Source: Dehalococcoidia bacterium
Lineage (GTDB): Bacteria > Chloroflexota > Dehalococcoidia > E44-bin15
Assembly (NCBI GenBank): GCA_041649635.1
Contig: JBAZMV010000004.1
Coordinates: 62,001-126,000 of the forward strand
Length of the DNA stretch: 64,000 bases
Direction of reading: 5' to 3'
Shown in pieces: positions 42,647-51,914 of the stretch. Under the pieces are notes generated by a model. That model had not been told where the DNA came from. It searched no databases and saw only the letters and a program-made list of their open reading frames with translations. How positions within the stretch are numbered: the first letter of the stretch is position 1; every line of letters begins with the position of its first letter. A program made the position numbers and the translations under genes.

Positions 42647-45600
42647 TTGACCGCCTCGCGTTTCAGGTAGTCGCGCATGCGCTGAACCGAGAATGTCTGC
42701 TCTCCGTTCTGTATCGCGTTGACCACAGCCCGGATGGTATCCAGCGATGTGTAACAGGGGATGCGTTTCTCTATGGCCGTGCGTCTTATCTCGAACCCGT
42801 CGCTCTTGGGGCCGCGCTCGCCGGAATCCGTATTAACTATGCCGCGCAAGGTTCCGTCGCGGATGATATCGACGATATTGGGATACCCCTCGCTGAGCTT
42901 CTTGCTGATGAATGTCACAGGAATACCCACCGCCTTGAGCAGCGCAGCCGTCCCCTCCGTGGCGTAAAGCTTGAAGCCCAGCTTATGCAGGTCTTTGATT
43001 ATCGGCAGCGCCTCCGGTTTGTCCTCGTCCGAGATGCTGACCAGCACCGCCTTCTCGGGCGGCAGCATCAGGTCCGCGGCCATCAGCGCCTTGGCCAGCG
43101 CCGCGGGAAACGCGTAATCCACCCCCATGACCTCGCCCGTCGATTTCATCTCAGGGCCGAGGTATCCGTCCACACCCCCGAGCTTGGACATGGAGAACAC
43201 CGGCGCCTTCACCGCGAATAGCTTCTGTGTCGGCCATAAACCGCCCTCGTAGCCCTGCTCCTTGAGGCTCTGTCCCAGCATAACCCTGGTCCCCACCTTC
43301 ACAATGGGAACGCCCGTGACCTTGCTGATGAAGGGCACGGTCCTGCTGGCGCGCATGTTGGCCTCAAGAACGTACACCGTCGAAGTGCCGTCCTCCTTGC
43401 GCATGATAACGAACTGTATGTTCACCATGCCCCTGACCTTGATGGCCAGGCATATCTCGGTGGTGTATCGTACGACTGTGTCTACCTCCTCTTGCGACAG
43501 GTTCAGGCCGGGATAGACCGCCATCGAATCGCCGCTGTGCACGCCGGCACGCTCGATGTGCTCCATGATACCGGGTATGAGCACCCGCTCCCCGTCCCCT
43601 ATGGCATCGACCTCGCATTCCTTGCCTTCGAAATACTTGTCGATGAGCACCGGGCGCTTCGGGTCGACCTCGATGGCGCGGTTCATGTAATGGATAAGCT
43701 CCGTGGCGTTGTGCACGATCTCCATGGCCCTGCCGCCGAGGACATAGCTCGGGCGCACCAGCACCGGGTAGCCGACGGCCTTGGCCACGTTCAGCGCGCC
43801 CTCGACTGTTGTAGCCGTGCCGCCCGGCGGCTGCGGTATGCCGAGGCGCGCCATCAGGTCCTCGAAGTTGTGGCGGTTCTCGGCCTGATCTATAGCCTCG
43901 GCGCTGGAGCCGATTATGGGCATACCGGCGCGATGAAGAGGCTCCGCGAGATTAATCGCCGTCTGGCCGCCGAACTGGACGATGGTGGGAGGGGCCTTAC
44001 CGTCGACGGTCTCATTCTCCAATATGTCCCTGACGCTCTCCTCATCCAGCGCTTCGAAGTAGAGACGCGTCGAGGTGTCGGAGTCGGTGGAGACGGTCTC
44101 CGGATTGGAATTGATGATGATGCTGCTGTATTTAGAATCCTGCAGGGCCCATGCCGCGTGCACGCTGCTGTAGTCGAACTCTATACCCTGACCGATGCGT
44201 ATCGGCCCGGAGCCGATGACCACGGCCTTGTCGCCCTTTATCGGCTCGGCCTCGTTCTCCTGCTCATACGTGCTGTAGAAATAGGCGGTCTCGGCATCGA
44301 ACTCGGCGGCGCATGTATCGACCATTTTGTACACGGGTGTTATCTTCCATTCATGGCGCTGGTCCCTTATCTGCTCCGGCAGCCTGTCGGCCAGCGTGCC
44401 GATCTGAACGTCCGAGAAGCCCGCGCGCTTGGCCTCGCGCATTATGGTCGGCGTGAGCGGCTCCGAGAGGAGACGTTTCTCCATGCGGATGATGTTCGCG
44501 AATTTATTGGTGAACCACGGGTCGATGGCCGTCTTGATCGAAAGTTCATCGGGGGTCATGCCCTTGCGCAGAGAGGCCATCATGGCCCACAGGCGCAGGT
44601 CGCCGGGCCAGAGCATATCGTCGCCCTTGCCCCAGTCGGGAGGTTCCCAGAGCAGCGACTTCCCGCCCACCTCGAGCGATCTCACCGCCTTCTGCAGCGC
44701 GGCCTCGAAGGTGCGCTCGATGGCCATGACCTCTCCCGTGGCCTTCATCTGGGTGCCTATCTTGCGGTCGCCGGCGGCGAACTTGTCGAAGGGCCAGCGC
44801 GGTATCTTGACCACGCAGTAGTCCAGCGCCGGCTCGAACGCCGCCATCGTTTTTCCGGTGACCCGGTTCGGTATCTCGTCCAGCGTCCTGCCCACCGCGA
44901 TCTTGGCGGAGACGCGGGCGATGGGATATCCCGTGGCCTTGGATGCCAGCGCCGAGCTGCGGCTGACGCGCGGGTTGACCTCGATGACATAGTACGGGGG
45001 CAGGCCGCTGTCCAGCTTTTCGATAACTTCTTTGCTGCTGCCGCCCGGAGGCCAGTGCTTCGCCACCATCTTGTGCGGAGCCATGGCGAACTGGATGTTG
45101 CACCCGCCCTCGACGCCCAGCGCCTTGATTATCTTGATGCTCGCCGTGCGGAACATCTGGTGCTCCCTGTCGGTCAGGGTCTGCGTCGGCGCGACGACGA
45201 TGCTGTCGCCCGTATGCACGCCCATCGGGTCGATATTCTCCATGTTGCAGACGGTGATGCAGTTGTCGTTCCCGTCCCGCATCATCTCGTATTCGATCTC
45301 TTTCCATCCCACCAGGCTCTTCTCGATGAGCACCTGGTGCACCGGGCTCACCGCCAGCCCGTTGGCCGCGATCGCCTTGAATTTCTCCATCGTCGAGGCG
45401 TGTCCGCCGCCGCTGCCGCCAAGCGTGAACGCGGGGCGTATCACCACCGGCAGGCCTATCCTCTCCACCGCCTCCGTCGCCTCTTTCAAGCTCTCGGCGA
45501 TGATGCTCTCGGGAACGGGTTCGCCGATCTCCTCCAGCATTTCCTTGAACAGTTCGCGGTCCTCGGCTTTGCGTATGGTATCGATGGGCGTGCCGAGTGA

Positions 45601-45933
45601 GCGAACGTTATATTTATCCAGGATGCCGGCGTTGGCCAGATCGACCGCCATGTTGAGGCCGGTCTGCCCGCCCAGCGTCGGCAGCAGGCCGTCGGGGCGC
45701 TCCTTGGCTATGATGCGCTCGATGACCTCCACGGTTATCGGCTCGATATAAACGATATCCGCGATGCCCTCGTCAGTCATGATCGTGGCCGGGTTGGAGT
45801 TCACCAGGATCGATATCACGCCCTCCTCGCGCAGCGCCTTGCACGCCTGCGTGCCGGCGTAATCGAACTCCGCCGCTTGCCCGATGATGATGGGCCCCGA
45901 ACCGATGACCAGCACCTTATTTACGTTCGCCAT
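42643..45933 (-). CDS. carB: Carbamoyl phosphate synthase large subunit
   Basis: A 1096-residue enzyme with two ATP-grasp halves (LVIGSGPIIIGQAAEFDYAG at the start; VVIGSGPIRIGQGIEFDYSS near residue 570) and a C-terminal regulatory MGS domain (about 950-1096). Normal length and motifs. It makes carbamoyl phosphate from bicarbonate, ammonia delivered by CarA, and two ATP. It is co-transcribed with carA 70 bases upstream. Confidence 0.97.
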   Translation of the reverse strand: MANVNKVLVIGSGPIIIGQAAEFDYAGTQACKALREEGVISILVNSNPATIMTDEGIADIVYIEPITVEVIERIIAKERPDGLLPTLGGQTGLNMAVDLANAGILDKYNVRSLGTPIDTIRKAEDRELFKEMLEEIGEPVPESIIAESLKEATEAVERIGLPVVIRPAFTLGGSGGGHASTMEKFKAIAANGLAVSPVHQVLIEKSLVGWKEIEYEMMRDGNDNCITVCNMENIDPMGVHTGDSIVVAPTQTLTDREHQMFRTASIKIIKALGVEGGCNIQFAMAPHKMVAKHWPPGGSSKEVIEKLDSGLPPYYVIEVNPRVSRSSALASKATGYPIARVSAKIAVGRTLDEIPNRVTGKTMAAFEPALDYCVVKIPRWPFDKFAAGDRKIGTQMKATGEVMAIERTFEAALQKAVRSLEVGGKSLLWEPPDWGKGDDMLWPGDLRLWAMMASLRKGMTPDELSIKTAIDPWFTNKFANIIRMEKRLLSEPLTPTIMREAKRAGFSDVQIGTLADRLPEQIRDQRHEWKITPVYKMVDTCAAEFDAETAYFYSTYEQENEAEPIKGDKAVVIGSGPIRIGQGIEFDYSSVHAAWALQDSKYSSIIINSNPETVSTDSDTSTRLYFEALDEESVRDILENETVDGKAPPTIVQFGGQTAINLAEPLHRAGMPIIGSSAEAIDQAENRHNFEDLMARLGIPQPPGGTATTVEGALNVAKAVGYPVLVRPSYVLGGRAMEIVHNATELIHYMNRAIEVDPKRPVLIDKYFEGKECEVDAIGDGERVLIPGIMEHIERAGVHSGDSMAVYPGLNLSQEEVDTVVRYTTEICLAIKVRGMVNIQFVIMRKEDGTSTVYVLEANMRASRTVPFISKVTGVPIVKVGTRVMLGQSLKEQGYEGGLWPTQKLFAVKAPVFSMSKLGGVDGYLGPEMKSTGEVMGVDYAFPAALAKALMAADLMLPPEKAVLVSISDEDKPEALPIIKDLHKLGFKLYATEGTAALLKAVGIPVTFISKKLSEGYPNIVDIIRDGTLRGIVNTDSGERGPKSDGFEIRRTAIEKRIPCYTSLDTIRAVVNAIQNGEQTFSVQRMRDYLKREAVK

Positions 45934-46007
45934 TCTTCCCCCAATTATTTTTCTTATCGACTATATATACGATCGTCGCCGCGTACTTTTTCGATATGAA
46001 ATCCTTC

Positions 46008-47096
46008 TCACGATCCCTTTATCATCTTTACGAACTCCTCGAACAGGTTCACCGAGTCCATCGGGCCCGGCGAGGCCTCCGAGTGATACTGGATGGTGAA
46101 TATGCGGTGTTCCTTGCTGCACAACCCCTCCACGGTGCCGTCGTTGATATTGATATGGCTCACCGTCAGCCCGCCCTTCACCGAATCGGCGTCGACGGCG
46201 TAGCCGTGGTTCTGCGCTGTAATGTGTATACGGCCCGTCTCCGTATCTTTCACGGGATGGTTGCCCCCCCTGTGTCCGAACTTCAGCTTGTAGGTCTTAG
46301 CCCCGAAGACGTGTCCCAGTATCTGGTGCCCCATGCAGATGCCCATTATCGGCTTCTTGCCGATCAGCGCGCCGACCGTTTTCTCCAGGTAGGGTCGGTC
46401 CGGAGCGCCGGGGCCGGGGGAGAGCAGTATGCCGTCGGGCTTTAGGCCAAGAATGTCCTCCGCCGATGTGTCGGAGGGCACGACGGTGCACTCGCAGCCC
46501 AGCGCGCTGAGGTGGCGCATGATGCTGTATTTGACGCCGCAGTCCACGACGACCACGTGGCAAACGGGTTTCCCTTTATACGAACCCTCCCACTTGTACT
46601 TTTTCTTGGCTCCGACGAGGCTCACGAAATCGCTCTTGTCGTACTTCGGCAGCTTCTTAATCTTTTTCAGCGCGCTGTCGGGAGATTCCGAAGTGATCAT
46701 CCCCGGCATCACGCCCTTGTCCCGCAGGTGCCGCGTCAGCGAGCGCGTATCGAGATTGCATATGCCGGGTATGCCGCCGGCCTTGAGATAATCATGCAGG
46801 GTGGAGCCTATCTGCGAGTGGCTGGGGGTGTCGCACGGCTCGCGCACTACAAAGCCGGCCACCTTGATGCCATCCGACTGGAAATCCTCCCTGTTGATGC
46901 CGTAGTTGCCGATGATGGGATAGGTGCAGACGACGATCTGTCCGACATATGATGGGTCGGTGAGCATCTCCTGATAGCCCATCATGCCGGTATTGAAAAC
47001 GACCTCGCCGTGCGCCGGCACATCCGCCCCGAACGACGTCCCCTCATAAACCGATCCGTCCTCAAGCACCAGGTTGATATTCTCGCTCACGCGCAC
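46008..47096 (-). CDS. carA: Carbamoyl phosphate synthase small subunit
   Basis: A 362-residue glutaminase subunit. The N-terminal domain starts NLVLEDGSVYEGTSFGA and has FNTGMMGYQEMLTDPSY; the class I amidotransferase half has the catalytic cysteine in GICMGHQILGHVFG near residue 247 and the His/Glu in QYHSEASPGP near 337. It supplies ammonia to CarB for pyrimidine and arginine synthesis. Upstream, about 310 bases of repeat separate it from pyrC. Confidence 0.96.
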   Translation of the reverse strand: MRVSENINLVLEDGSVYEGTSFGADVPAHGEVVFNTGMMGYQEMLTDPSYVGQIVVCTYPIIGNYGINREDFQSDGIKVAGFVVREPCDTPSHSQIGSTLHDYLKAGGIPGICNLDTRSLTRHLRDKGVMPGMITSESPDSALKKIKKLPKYDKSDFVSLVGAKKKYKWEGSYKGKPVCHVVVVDCGVKYSIMRHLSALGCECTVVPSDTSAEDILGLKPDGILLSPGPGAPDRPYLEKTVGALIGKKPIMGICMGHQILGHVFGAKTYKLKFGHRGGNHPVKDTETGRIHITAQNHGYAVDADSVKGGLTVSHININDGTVEGLCSKEHRIFTIQYHSEASPGPMDSVNLFEEFVKMIKGS

Positions 47097-47134
47097 CCCT
47101 TTCTATTTATGAACTTGCAGACCACTGATAGATT

Positions 47135-47410
47135 CAACCCCCTGTATCCCCCAATCTTGGGGGATTTTTAAAAAAGGATAGGGGACACCCCTAAAACCCC
47201 GTCAGGAGACGAGTCTCCTGTATCTCTCATCGAACACCCCCTCGGCTTTGTAGCTTCCCTCTCTTTACGAAAGAGAAGGCTAGGGTGAGTTCGAGGTGTC
47301 CCGTAGGGGCGCTGCTTGCTGCGCCCTCTTTATCGGGCAGGGCAAGCCCTGCCCCTACGGGTTCGTGTTCATTAGGGCGATCACATCCTTCCGGTTCCGG
47401 AAGGACGCCC
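47135..47410. repeat. Intergenic repeats between carA and pyrC
   Basis: A copy of the CAACCCCCTG...CTCCTGTATCTCT element (47135-47226) is followed by CTCTTTACGAAAGAGAAGGC (also near 51882) and several GC-rich inverted repeats such as GTAGGGGCG...CGCCCCTAC and GGGCAGGGCAAGCCCTGCCC. This interrupts the operon between pyrC and carA without any gene. Confidence 0.75.
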
Positions 47411-48736
47411 CTACGCCTTAACAACGAACCCCTCATCTTTATAAACCACACGGCCGCCGTATACGGTGGCCATCACTTTTCCTTTCAATTTCTCGCCGGC
47501 GAGCGGCGTATTCCTGCCCTTCGATGCGAACTTCACCGGCTCGACAACCCATTCGGCATCCGGATCGAAGATGGTCACGTCGGCCGGGACGCCGACCTGC
47601 AAGGTGCCGATGTCGCCCCCCGCCAGCTGGCGGATGCGCGGCAGCGCCCGCGCCGGCCCCGACGTGAGCCTGGCCACCAGCGCCGGCAGGTCGATATCGC
47701 CGCGGTGCACCAGCGACATCGCGGAGCCGAGCGCCGTCTCCAGCCCGCTAATGCCGAACGCCGCCGTAGCGAAACCGCCCGACTTTTCGGACCTGGTATG
47801 CGGGGCGTGGTCAGTGGCCACGGCGTCGATAACGCCCTCCTTCAACGCGGCGACAAGGGCTTTAACGTCGCGTTCCTTCCGCAGCGGAGGGTTGACCTTG
47901 GCGTTGCTGTCGGCTTTCGCCTTGTTCGACGGTAACGCGACGCGCTCTTCGGTCAGCGTCAAATGGTGCGGCGTGGCCTCGGCCGTCACCGCGAACTTGC
48001 TGGCTTTGGCGCGGCGCATGAGGTAAACCGAGCCGTACGTGCTGACATGCGCTATGTGCACGTGCGCGCCTGTCATCTCCGACAGGGCTATGTCGCGCGC
48101 CACGATTATCTCCTCGGCGGTCTCCGGTATCCCCTTGAGCCCCAGCCTGTCCGCAAGCTCGCCCTCGTTCATCACGCCGCCCGCGCTCAGCTCGGCGTCC
48201 TCGCAGTGCTCGATAATCGTCAGGCCGCATTCGACGGCGGCTTCCAGCGCGGCGCGCAGCACCTTGTACTCGGGCACCGCGCTGCCGTCGTCGCTCAGCG
48301 CCACTACTCCGGCATCGGCCATCGCTTTAATGTCGACGATATCCTGTCCGGCGCGTTCCTTCGTTATGCAGCCGATGGGCAGCACGCGGACGACGCCGTC
48401 CTGCGCCGCCTTCCCGCGCACCAGTGCGACCATTTCCGCGCTGTCGATGGGCGGATTCGTATTGGGCATGGCGCACACCGTGGTGAACCCGCCCCTGGCC
48501 GCGGCGCGGGTGCCCGTAGCAATGGTCTCCTTCTTCTCGCCGCCCGGCTCGCGCAGGTGGCAGTGCAGGTCGATGAAGCCGGGACAGACGATAAGGCCTT
48601 TGGCATCGATGATTAAGTCAGCCCCGGTCGACGGTTCGGCGATACGGCTGCCGGCGATGAATATATCGCCCACCGCATCGACCCCGGATGCGGGGTCGAT
48701 GATGCGCCCGCCTTTTATCAGTATCGACTCGGCCAT
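47411..48736 (-). CDS. pyrC: Dihydroorotase
   Basis: A 441-residue amidohydrolase that closes carbamoyl aspartate to dihydroorotate. Zinc-ligand motif DLHCHLREPGGEKKET near residue 56, PNTNPPID near 95, EHCEDAEL near 176, HIAHVST near 228 and ATDHAPHTRSEK near 305 are all present, matching the type I PyrC family. It starts 2 bases after pyrB ends. Confidence 0.95.
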   Translation of the reverse strand: MAESILIKGGRIIDPASGVDAVGDIFIAGSRIAEPSTGADLIIDAKGLIVCPGFIDLHCHLREPGGEKKETIATGTRAAARGGFTTVCAMPNTNPPIDSAEMVALVRGKAAQDGVVRVLPIGCITKERAGQDIVDIKAMADAGVVALSDDGSAVPEYKVLRAALEAAVECGLTIIEHCEDAELSAGGVMNEGELADRLGLKGIPETAEEIIVARDIALSEMTGAHVHIAHVSTYGSVYLMRRAKASKFAVTAEATPHHLTLTEERVALPSNKAKADSNAKVNPPLRKERDVKALVAALKEGVIDAVATDHAPHTRSEKSGGFATAAFGISGLETALGSAMSLVHRGDIDLPALVARLTSGPARALPRIRQLAGGDIGTLQVGVPADVTIFDPDAEWVVEPVKFASKGRNTPLAGEKLKGKVMATVYGGRVVYKDEGFVVKA

Positions 48737-48738
48737 AA

Positions 48739-50157
48739 CTAACGCTTCTTGGCCTCCCTGAAGGCATACTGGCTGGGCGCGAAGCCCTGCGCTCGTGCCG
48801 CGGCCTCGGAGCCGAAGACCATCAGGTTCTCCGGCCTTATCTTGTCCAGCATATAGCTGTCCGAGCTGTAGTATTTCTTATGCTCGGCCGTGCCCTCGTG
48901 CCATTTGGCGCTGGCGATGTAAGGCGCCTGCGCCTCGTATTCGCAATAGACGCATCGTAATATCAGCGGACGCCCCTTCAGCACCCTGTACTTGTGATGG
49001 ATATAGCCCTTTTCCGTCTTCTGGTTGGTGACGCACCTGTTATTGGTACAGTTGACATCGAAAACCTGGCCGTACGGTATCTCGACCGTCTTCGACCGGA
49101 CATCCGTTCCCCCCTGAGGAACCTTGGCCGTCTTGGCCCCGAGCAAGAGCGATATCAGCGCCATCCTTATCGGCACGCCGCTGGCCACCTGCTTGAAATA
49201 CATGCTGCGCGGGTCCTCATCGACCTCGTAGGCCAGCTCGTCGATGCGCGGCAGCGGGTGCATGACCAGCGCCTCCTTGAACTGCCTGTCCTTCAGCATC
49301 TTTTTATCGACGACGGGGTAATCCGAGTCCTTTCCCTCCGAGCCGTCCTCCAGCCGCTCCTTCTGCAGCCTGGTGATATACAGGGCGTCGATGCCCTTCT
49401 TCATTTCCACCTCCAGCCTGACGTCGGGCATATTGGTCAGCTGGTGCGGGTTGCTGGGGGTCACATATATGGCATCGAGACGCGAGTACTTATTCTTCAC
49501 CTCTTTCGCCATGTCGTCGTAGCGCTCGAACACGCCGCCGTAATCGCAGGTCAGCTTGCGTATGACATGCTGCGGCAGGCTCAGTCCGGCCCCGGTGCGG
49601 AAGTGGATGCTGGCCCCGAAGCGCGCCAGCGCGTAGGACAGGGAATGCACCGTGCGCCCGTACTTCAGGTCGCCCCAGAGCGCAATCTTGAGCCCCTTCA
49701 GGCTCTTGCGCTGGCTTTTTATGGTGTACAGGTCGATGAGCGTCTGCGACGGGTGCTCGTGGCCGCCGTCGCCGGCGTTGATCACCGGCACCCCGGCGTA
49801 GTCCGCCACCACCCTGGCCGCCCCCTCCCACGGGTGCCGGATAGCGATGATATCGGCATAGCTGCCCACCACCCGCGCCATATCGGCGATGCTCTCCCCC
49901 TTGGAGAGCGACGTGTTGCCTATATCCATGACGGAGATGACCCTGCCGCCGAGGCGGTGCATGGCGGTCTCGAACGACATCCTCGTCCGTGTGCTGGGCT
50001 CAAAGAAGAGGCTGGCCAGTATCTTGCCCTGGCACAGGTGCGACTGCTCGCGCAGCGAGGCCGCCATCTCATCGGCGGTGGAAAAAACGGCCTCTATCTC
50101 ACGGTTCGACAGATCATCGATGGTAATAAGACTCCTGTTCGCCAGGCTCATAGCCAA
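48739..50157 (-). CDS. pyrB: Aspartate carbamoyltransferase fused to a PyrI-type zinc domain
   Basis: Residues 1-320 are a complete PyrB (FFEPSTRTRMSFETAMHRLG near 52, HPWEGAARV and DGGHEHPSQTLIDLYTI near 130, LPRIDELAYEVD near 299). Residues 355-410 match the PyrI zinc domain, with C370, C375, C402 and C405 in CTNNRC and CVYC. The allosteric nucleotide-binding domain of PyrI is absent, as in the Thermotoga-type fusion. A further 60 residues (YYSSDSYMLDKIRPENLMVF...GFAPSQY) look like an Ada-type metal-binding repeat whose cysteines are lost. At 472 residues it is about 160 longer than plain PyrB. It catalyses the first committed pyrimidine step. Confidence 0.93.
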   Translation of the reverse strand: MAMSLANRSLITIDDLSNREIEAVFSTADEMAASLREQSHLCQGKILASLFFEPSTRTRMSFETAMHRLGGRVISVMDIGNTSLSKGESIADMARVVGSYADIIAIRHPWEGAARVVADYAGVPVINAGDGGHEHPSQTLIDLYTIKSQRKSLKGLKIALWGDLKYGRTVHSLSYALARFGASIHFRTGAGLSLPQHVIRKLTCDYGGVFERYDDMAKEVKNKYSRLDAIYVTPSNPHQLTNMPDVRLEVEMKKGIDALYITRLQKERLEDGSEGKDSDYPVVDKKMLKDRQFKEALVMHPLPRIDELAYEVDEDPRSMYFKQVASGVPIRMALISLLLGAKTAKVPQGGTDVRSKTVEIPYGQVFDVNCTNNRCVTNQKTEKGYIHHKYRVLKGRPLILRCVYCEYEAQAPYIASAKWHEGTAEHKKYYSSDSYMLDKIRPENLMVFGSEAAARAQGFAPSQYAFREAKKR

Positions 50158-50187
50158 CTCCTTTCGACGACGTACGGCCGCGCCACT

Positions 50188-50736
50188 CTATTCCTTGACC
50201 AGACCGTTCGTTACCAGCAGCACCGCATCGCTCCCGTCGATCTCCTTGAGCCGCACCAGCACCTTCTCTCCCGCGGCCGTCGGTATGTTCTTGCCCACGT
50301 AATCGGCGCGGATAGGCAGCTCCCTGTGGCCCCTGTCCACTAGTACGACGAGCTGGATCGACTGCGGGCGTCCGAAGTCTATCAGGGCATCCATGGCGGC
50401 CCTGACGGTCCGGCCCGTATAAAGGACATCATCGACGAGGATGATGCGTTTCTCTTCAAAATCCGGGGGTATATCGGTGGGGCGCAGGGGCGTTACGCTC
50501 TCGTGGAATGAGAGGTCGTCGCGGTGCAGCGTTATATCGAGTGCTCCGACGGTGCTTTCCTTGCACTCCAGTTTGCCGATGAAGGAGGCGATGCGCTTGG
50601 CTAAGGGCACACCGCGGGTGTGAACGCCGATGAAAAGTAAATCTTCGCAGCCGCGGTTCCTCTCCACTATCTCGTGCGAGATGCGGGTGACGGCGCGCCT
50701 GATGTCCTGCTCGTCCAGCAGTACTTTTTCAGGCAT
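50188..50736 (-). CDS. pyrR: Bifunctional pyrimidine attenuator / uracil phosphoribosyltransferase
   Basis: A 182-residue PyrR: KVLLDEQDIRRAVTRISHEIVERN at the start, FIGVHTRGVPLAKRIA near 36, and the PRPP loop RIILVDDVLYTGRTVRAAMDAL near 94. It binds leader RNA in response to UMP and promotes termination. It is the first gene of pyrR-pyrBI-pyrC-carA-carB-pyrK and lies immediately behind its own attenuator. Confidence 0.95.
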   Translation of the reverse strand: MPEKVLLDEQDIRRAVTRISHEIVERNRGCEDLLFIGVHTRGVPLAKRIASFIGKLECKESTVGALDITLHRDDLSFHESVTPLRPTDIPPDFEEKRIILVDDVLYTGRTVRAAMDALIDFGRPQSIQLVVLVDRGHRELPIRADYVGKNIPTAAGEKVLVRLKEIDGSDAVLLVTNGLVKE

Positions 50737-50772
50737 AAAAAATCCCCTCTGCCACGGATATGGTAAGGGGAT
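50737..50772 (-). terminator. Attenuator terminator of the pyr operon
   Basis: Minus strand ATCCCCT ... AGGGGAT followed by TTTTTT, directly abutting the pyrR ATG. The AGAGGGG of its 3' arm is also the only good Shine-Dalgarno for pyrR, so the hairpin should block both elongation and initiation. Confidence 0.85.
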
Positions 50773-50803
50773 ATAAAGTTTTAGTTATATGGTTCACTGC
50801 GTA

Positions 50804-50838
50804 CTCCCTTTCCAGTCTCACAGGGCTGGTATTAAAAG
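50804..50838 (-). promoter_or_regulatory. PyrR-binding RNA loop (anti-antiterminator)
   Basis: Minus strand CTTTTAATACCAGCCCTGTG-AGACTGGAAAGGGAG. The CCAG/CTGG stem with the internal CCTGTGAGA loop matches the PyrR-binding consensus known from Bacillus pyr leaders (CCAGUCC-GAGAGGCUGG type). Confidence 0.85.
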
Positions 50839-50859
50839 GTTAACCGCTAAATTTCAGGT

Positions 50860-50888
50860 AGTATATCACTTATTTACCGGGGGTGCAA
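50860..50888 (-). promoter_or_regulatory. Promoter of the pyr operon (TTGCAC-17-TATACT)
   Basis: TTGCAC (50883-50888) and TATACT (50860-50865) on the minus strand, 17 bases apart, about 20 bases upstream of the PyrR loop. Confidence 0.75.
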
Positions 50889-50924
50889 GCGAATTTTGGC
50901 GGATCGACAGCCATTAGAAAAGAG

Positions 50925-51014
50925 GTACAGGATTCTTCCTGACGGGGTATTAGGGGTGTCCCCTAATTTAATAAATTTCCCCCAACGTATGGGGGACTAA
51001 CAGGGGGTTCGGAT
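50925..51014. repeat. Dispersed intergenic repeat, copy after tmk
   Basis: Opposite orientation copy of the element at 41796: GAGGTACAGGATTCTTCCTG, GGGGTATTAGGGGTGTCCCC, CCCCCAACGTATGGGGG, ACAGGGGGTT. It lies between the pyr promoter and the end of tmk. Confidence 0.75.
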
Positions 51015-51034
51015 ATCACATCTCTTAAAATCAT

Positions 51035-51643
51035 CTACCGGTTGGGCAGCAGCCCGACCACCTTATCCCAGATGATCCTCTCGATCACGTTCTTGGGAAG
51101 AGACCCGTCAACCACCATCCATAGATTGGGGTCGGCCTTAACCATCTCAAGGTATCCCTGCTTCACCCGCTGGTGAAAAACGAAATCCTCCAGCTCAAAG
51201 CGGTCCTTGTTGCGCTTGCGGGCCAGGGCCTGCCCCACATCCGTATCGAGGAATATTATCAGGTTCGGCTCCAGCCCGCCCGTGGCGATGTTATTAATCC
51301 TGTTTATCAGGTCGAAATCGAGGCCGCGGCCGTATCCCTGGTAGGCGATGGTCGAGTGGTAGAAACGGTCGCAGAGAACGACTTTGCCTTCTTTAAGCGA
51401 CGGTCGGATGACATTGTTGACCAGCTGCACGCGCGAGGCGTTGAACAGCAATAGCTCGGCAACCGGATCGCTGTCCGCCTCGCCCTTGAGCCACTGCCGC
51501 ACCTCGCGGCCAAGCGGCGTGCCGCCGGGCTCCTGCGTCAGGATGACCGGCACGCCGGAAGCGCGGATGTTCTTGAACAGCGCCCTGGACTGGGTGCTCT
51601 TGCCGCACCCTTCGCCGCCTTCAAATGTTATGAATAATGACAA
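51035..51643 (-). CDS. tmk: Thymidylate kinase
   Basis: A 202-residue P-loop kinase that phosphorylates dTMP. P-loop ITFEGGEGCGKSTQSRALF at 5-23, the EPGGTPLGREVR motif near 37, CDRFYHSTIAYQGYGRGLD near 91, and the LID region ARKRNKDRFELEDFVFHQRV near 141 are typical. The ATG is at 51643 with a weak GGAG-like AAAGGAG upstream. Confidence 0.95.
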   Translation of the reverse strand: MSLFITFEGGEGCGKSTQSRALFKNIRASGVPVILTQEPGGTPLGREVRQWLKGEADSDPVAELLLFNASRVQLVNNVIRPSLKEGKVVLCDRFYHSTIAYQGYGRGLDFDLINRINNIATGGLEPNLIIFLDTDVGQALARKRNKDRFELEDFVFHQRVKQGYLEMVKADPNLWMVVDGSLPKNVIERIIWDKVVGLLPNR

Positions 51644-51654
51644 TTGCGACTCCT

Positions 51655-51905
51655 TTTTACATTGTCATTGTCCGACTTGGTCGGACAATCCAGAAAAGGC
51701 GAATGCCATTCGCCCTGATATGTTATCAACCCCCTGCATCCCCCATATTTACTACTGTCATTGCCCGACTTGATCGGGCAATCCAGGCTTCTGGATCATC
51801 CGGTCAAGCCGTATGATGACATAGGGGACACCCCTAATACCCCGGCAGGAGAGTATCTCCTGCACCTCTTTTCTTTTCCCCTCTCTTTACGAAAGAGAGG
51901 GTCAG
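51655..51905. repeat. Intergenic repeats between tmk and the R3H ATPase gene
   Basis: Two copies of a short palindrome (CATTGTCCGACTTGGTCGGACAATCCAG at 51663-51693 split by eye into TTGTCCGAC/GTCGGACAA; and TTGCCCGAC/ATCGGGCAA near 51762-51785) flank and follow another copy of the CAACCCCCTG...AGTATCTCCTGCACCTC element and a CTCTTTACGAAAGAGAGGG element. No gene is evident. Confidence 0.7.
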
Positions 51906-51914
51906 GGTGAGGGA

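Noticed and set aside
43492..45600. A 702-codon open frame on the plus strand opposite carB
   Set aside because: It is the mirror of a GC-rich essential gene, has no ribosome site or family motif, and its composition (Arg, His, Leu, Gly rich) is that of an antisense shadow.
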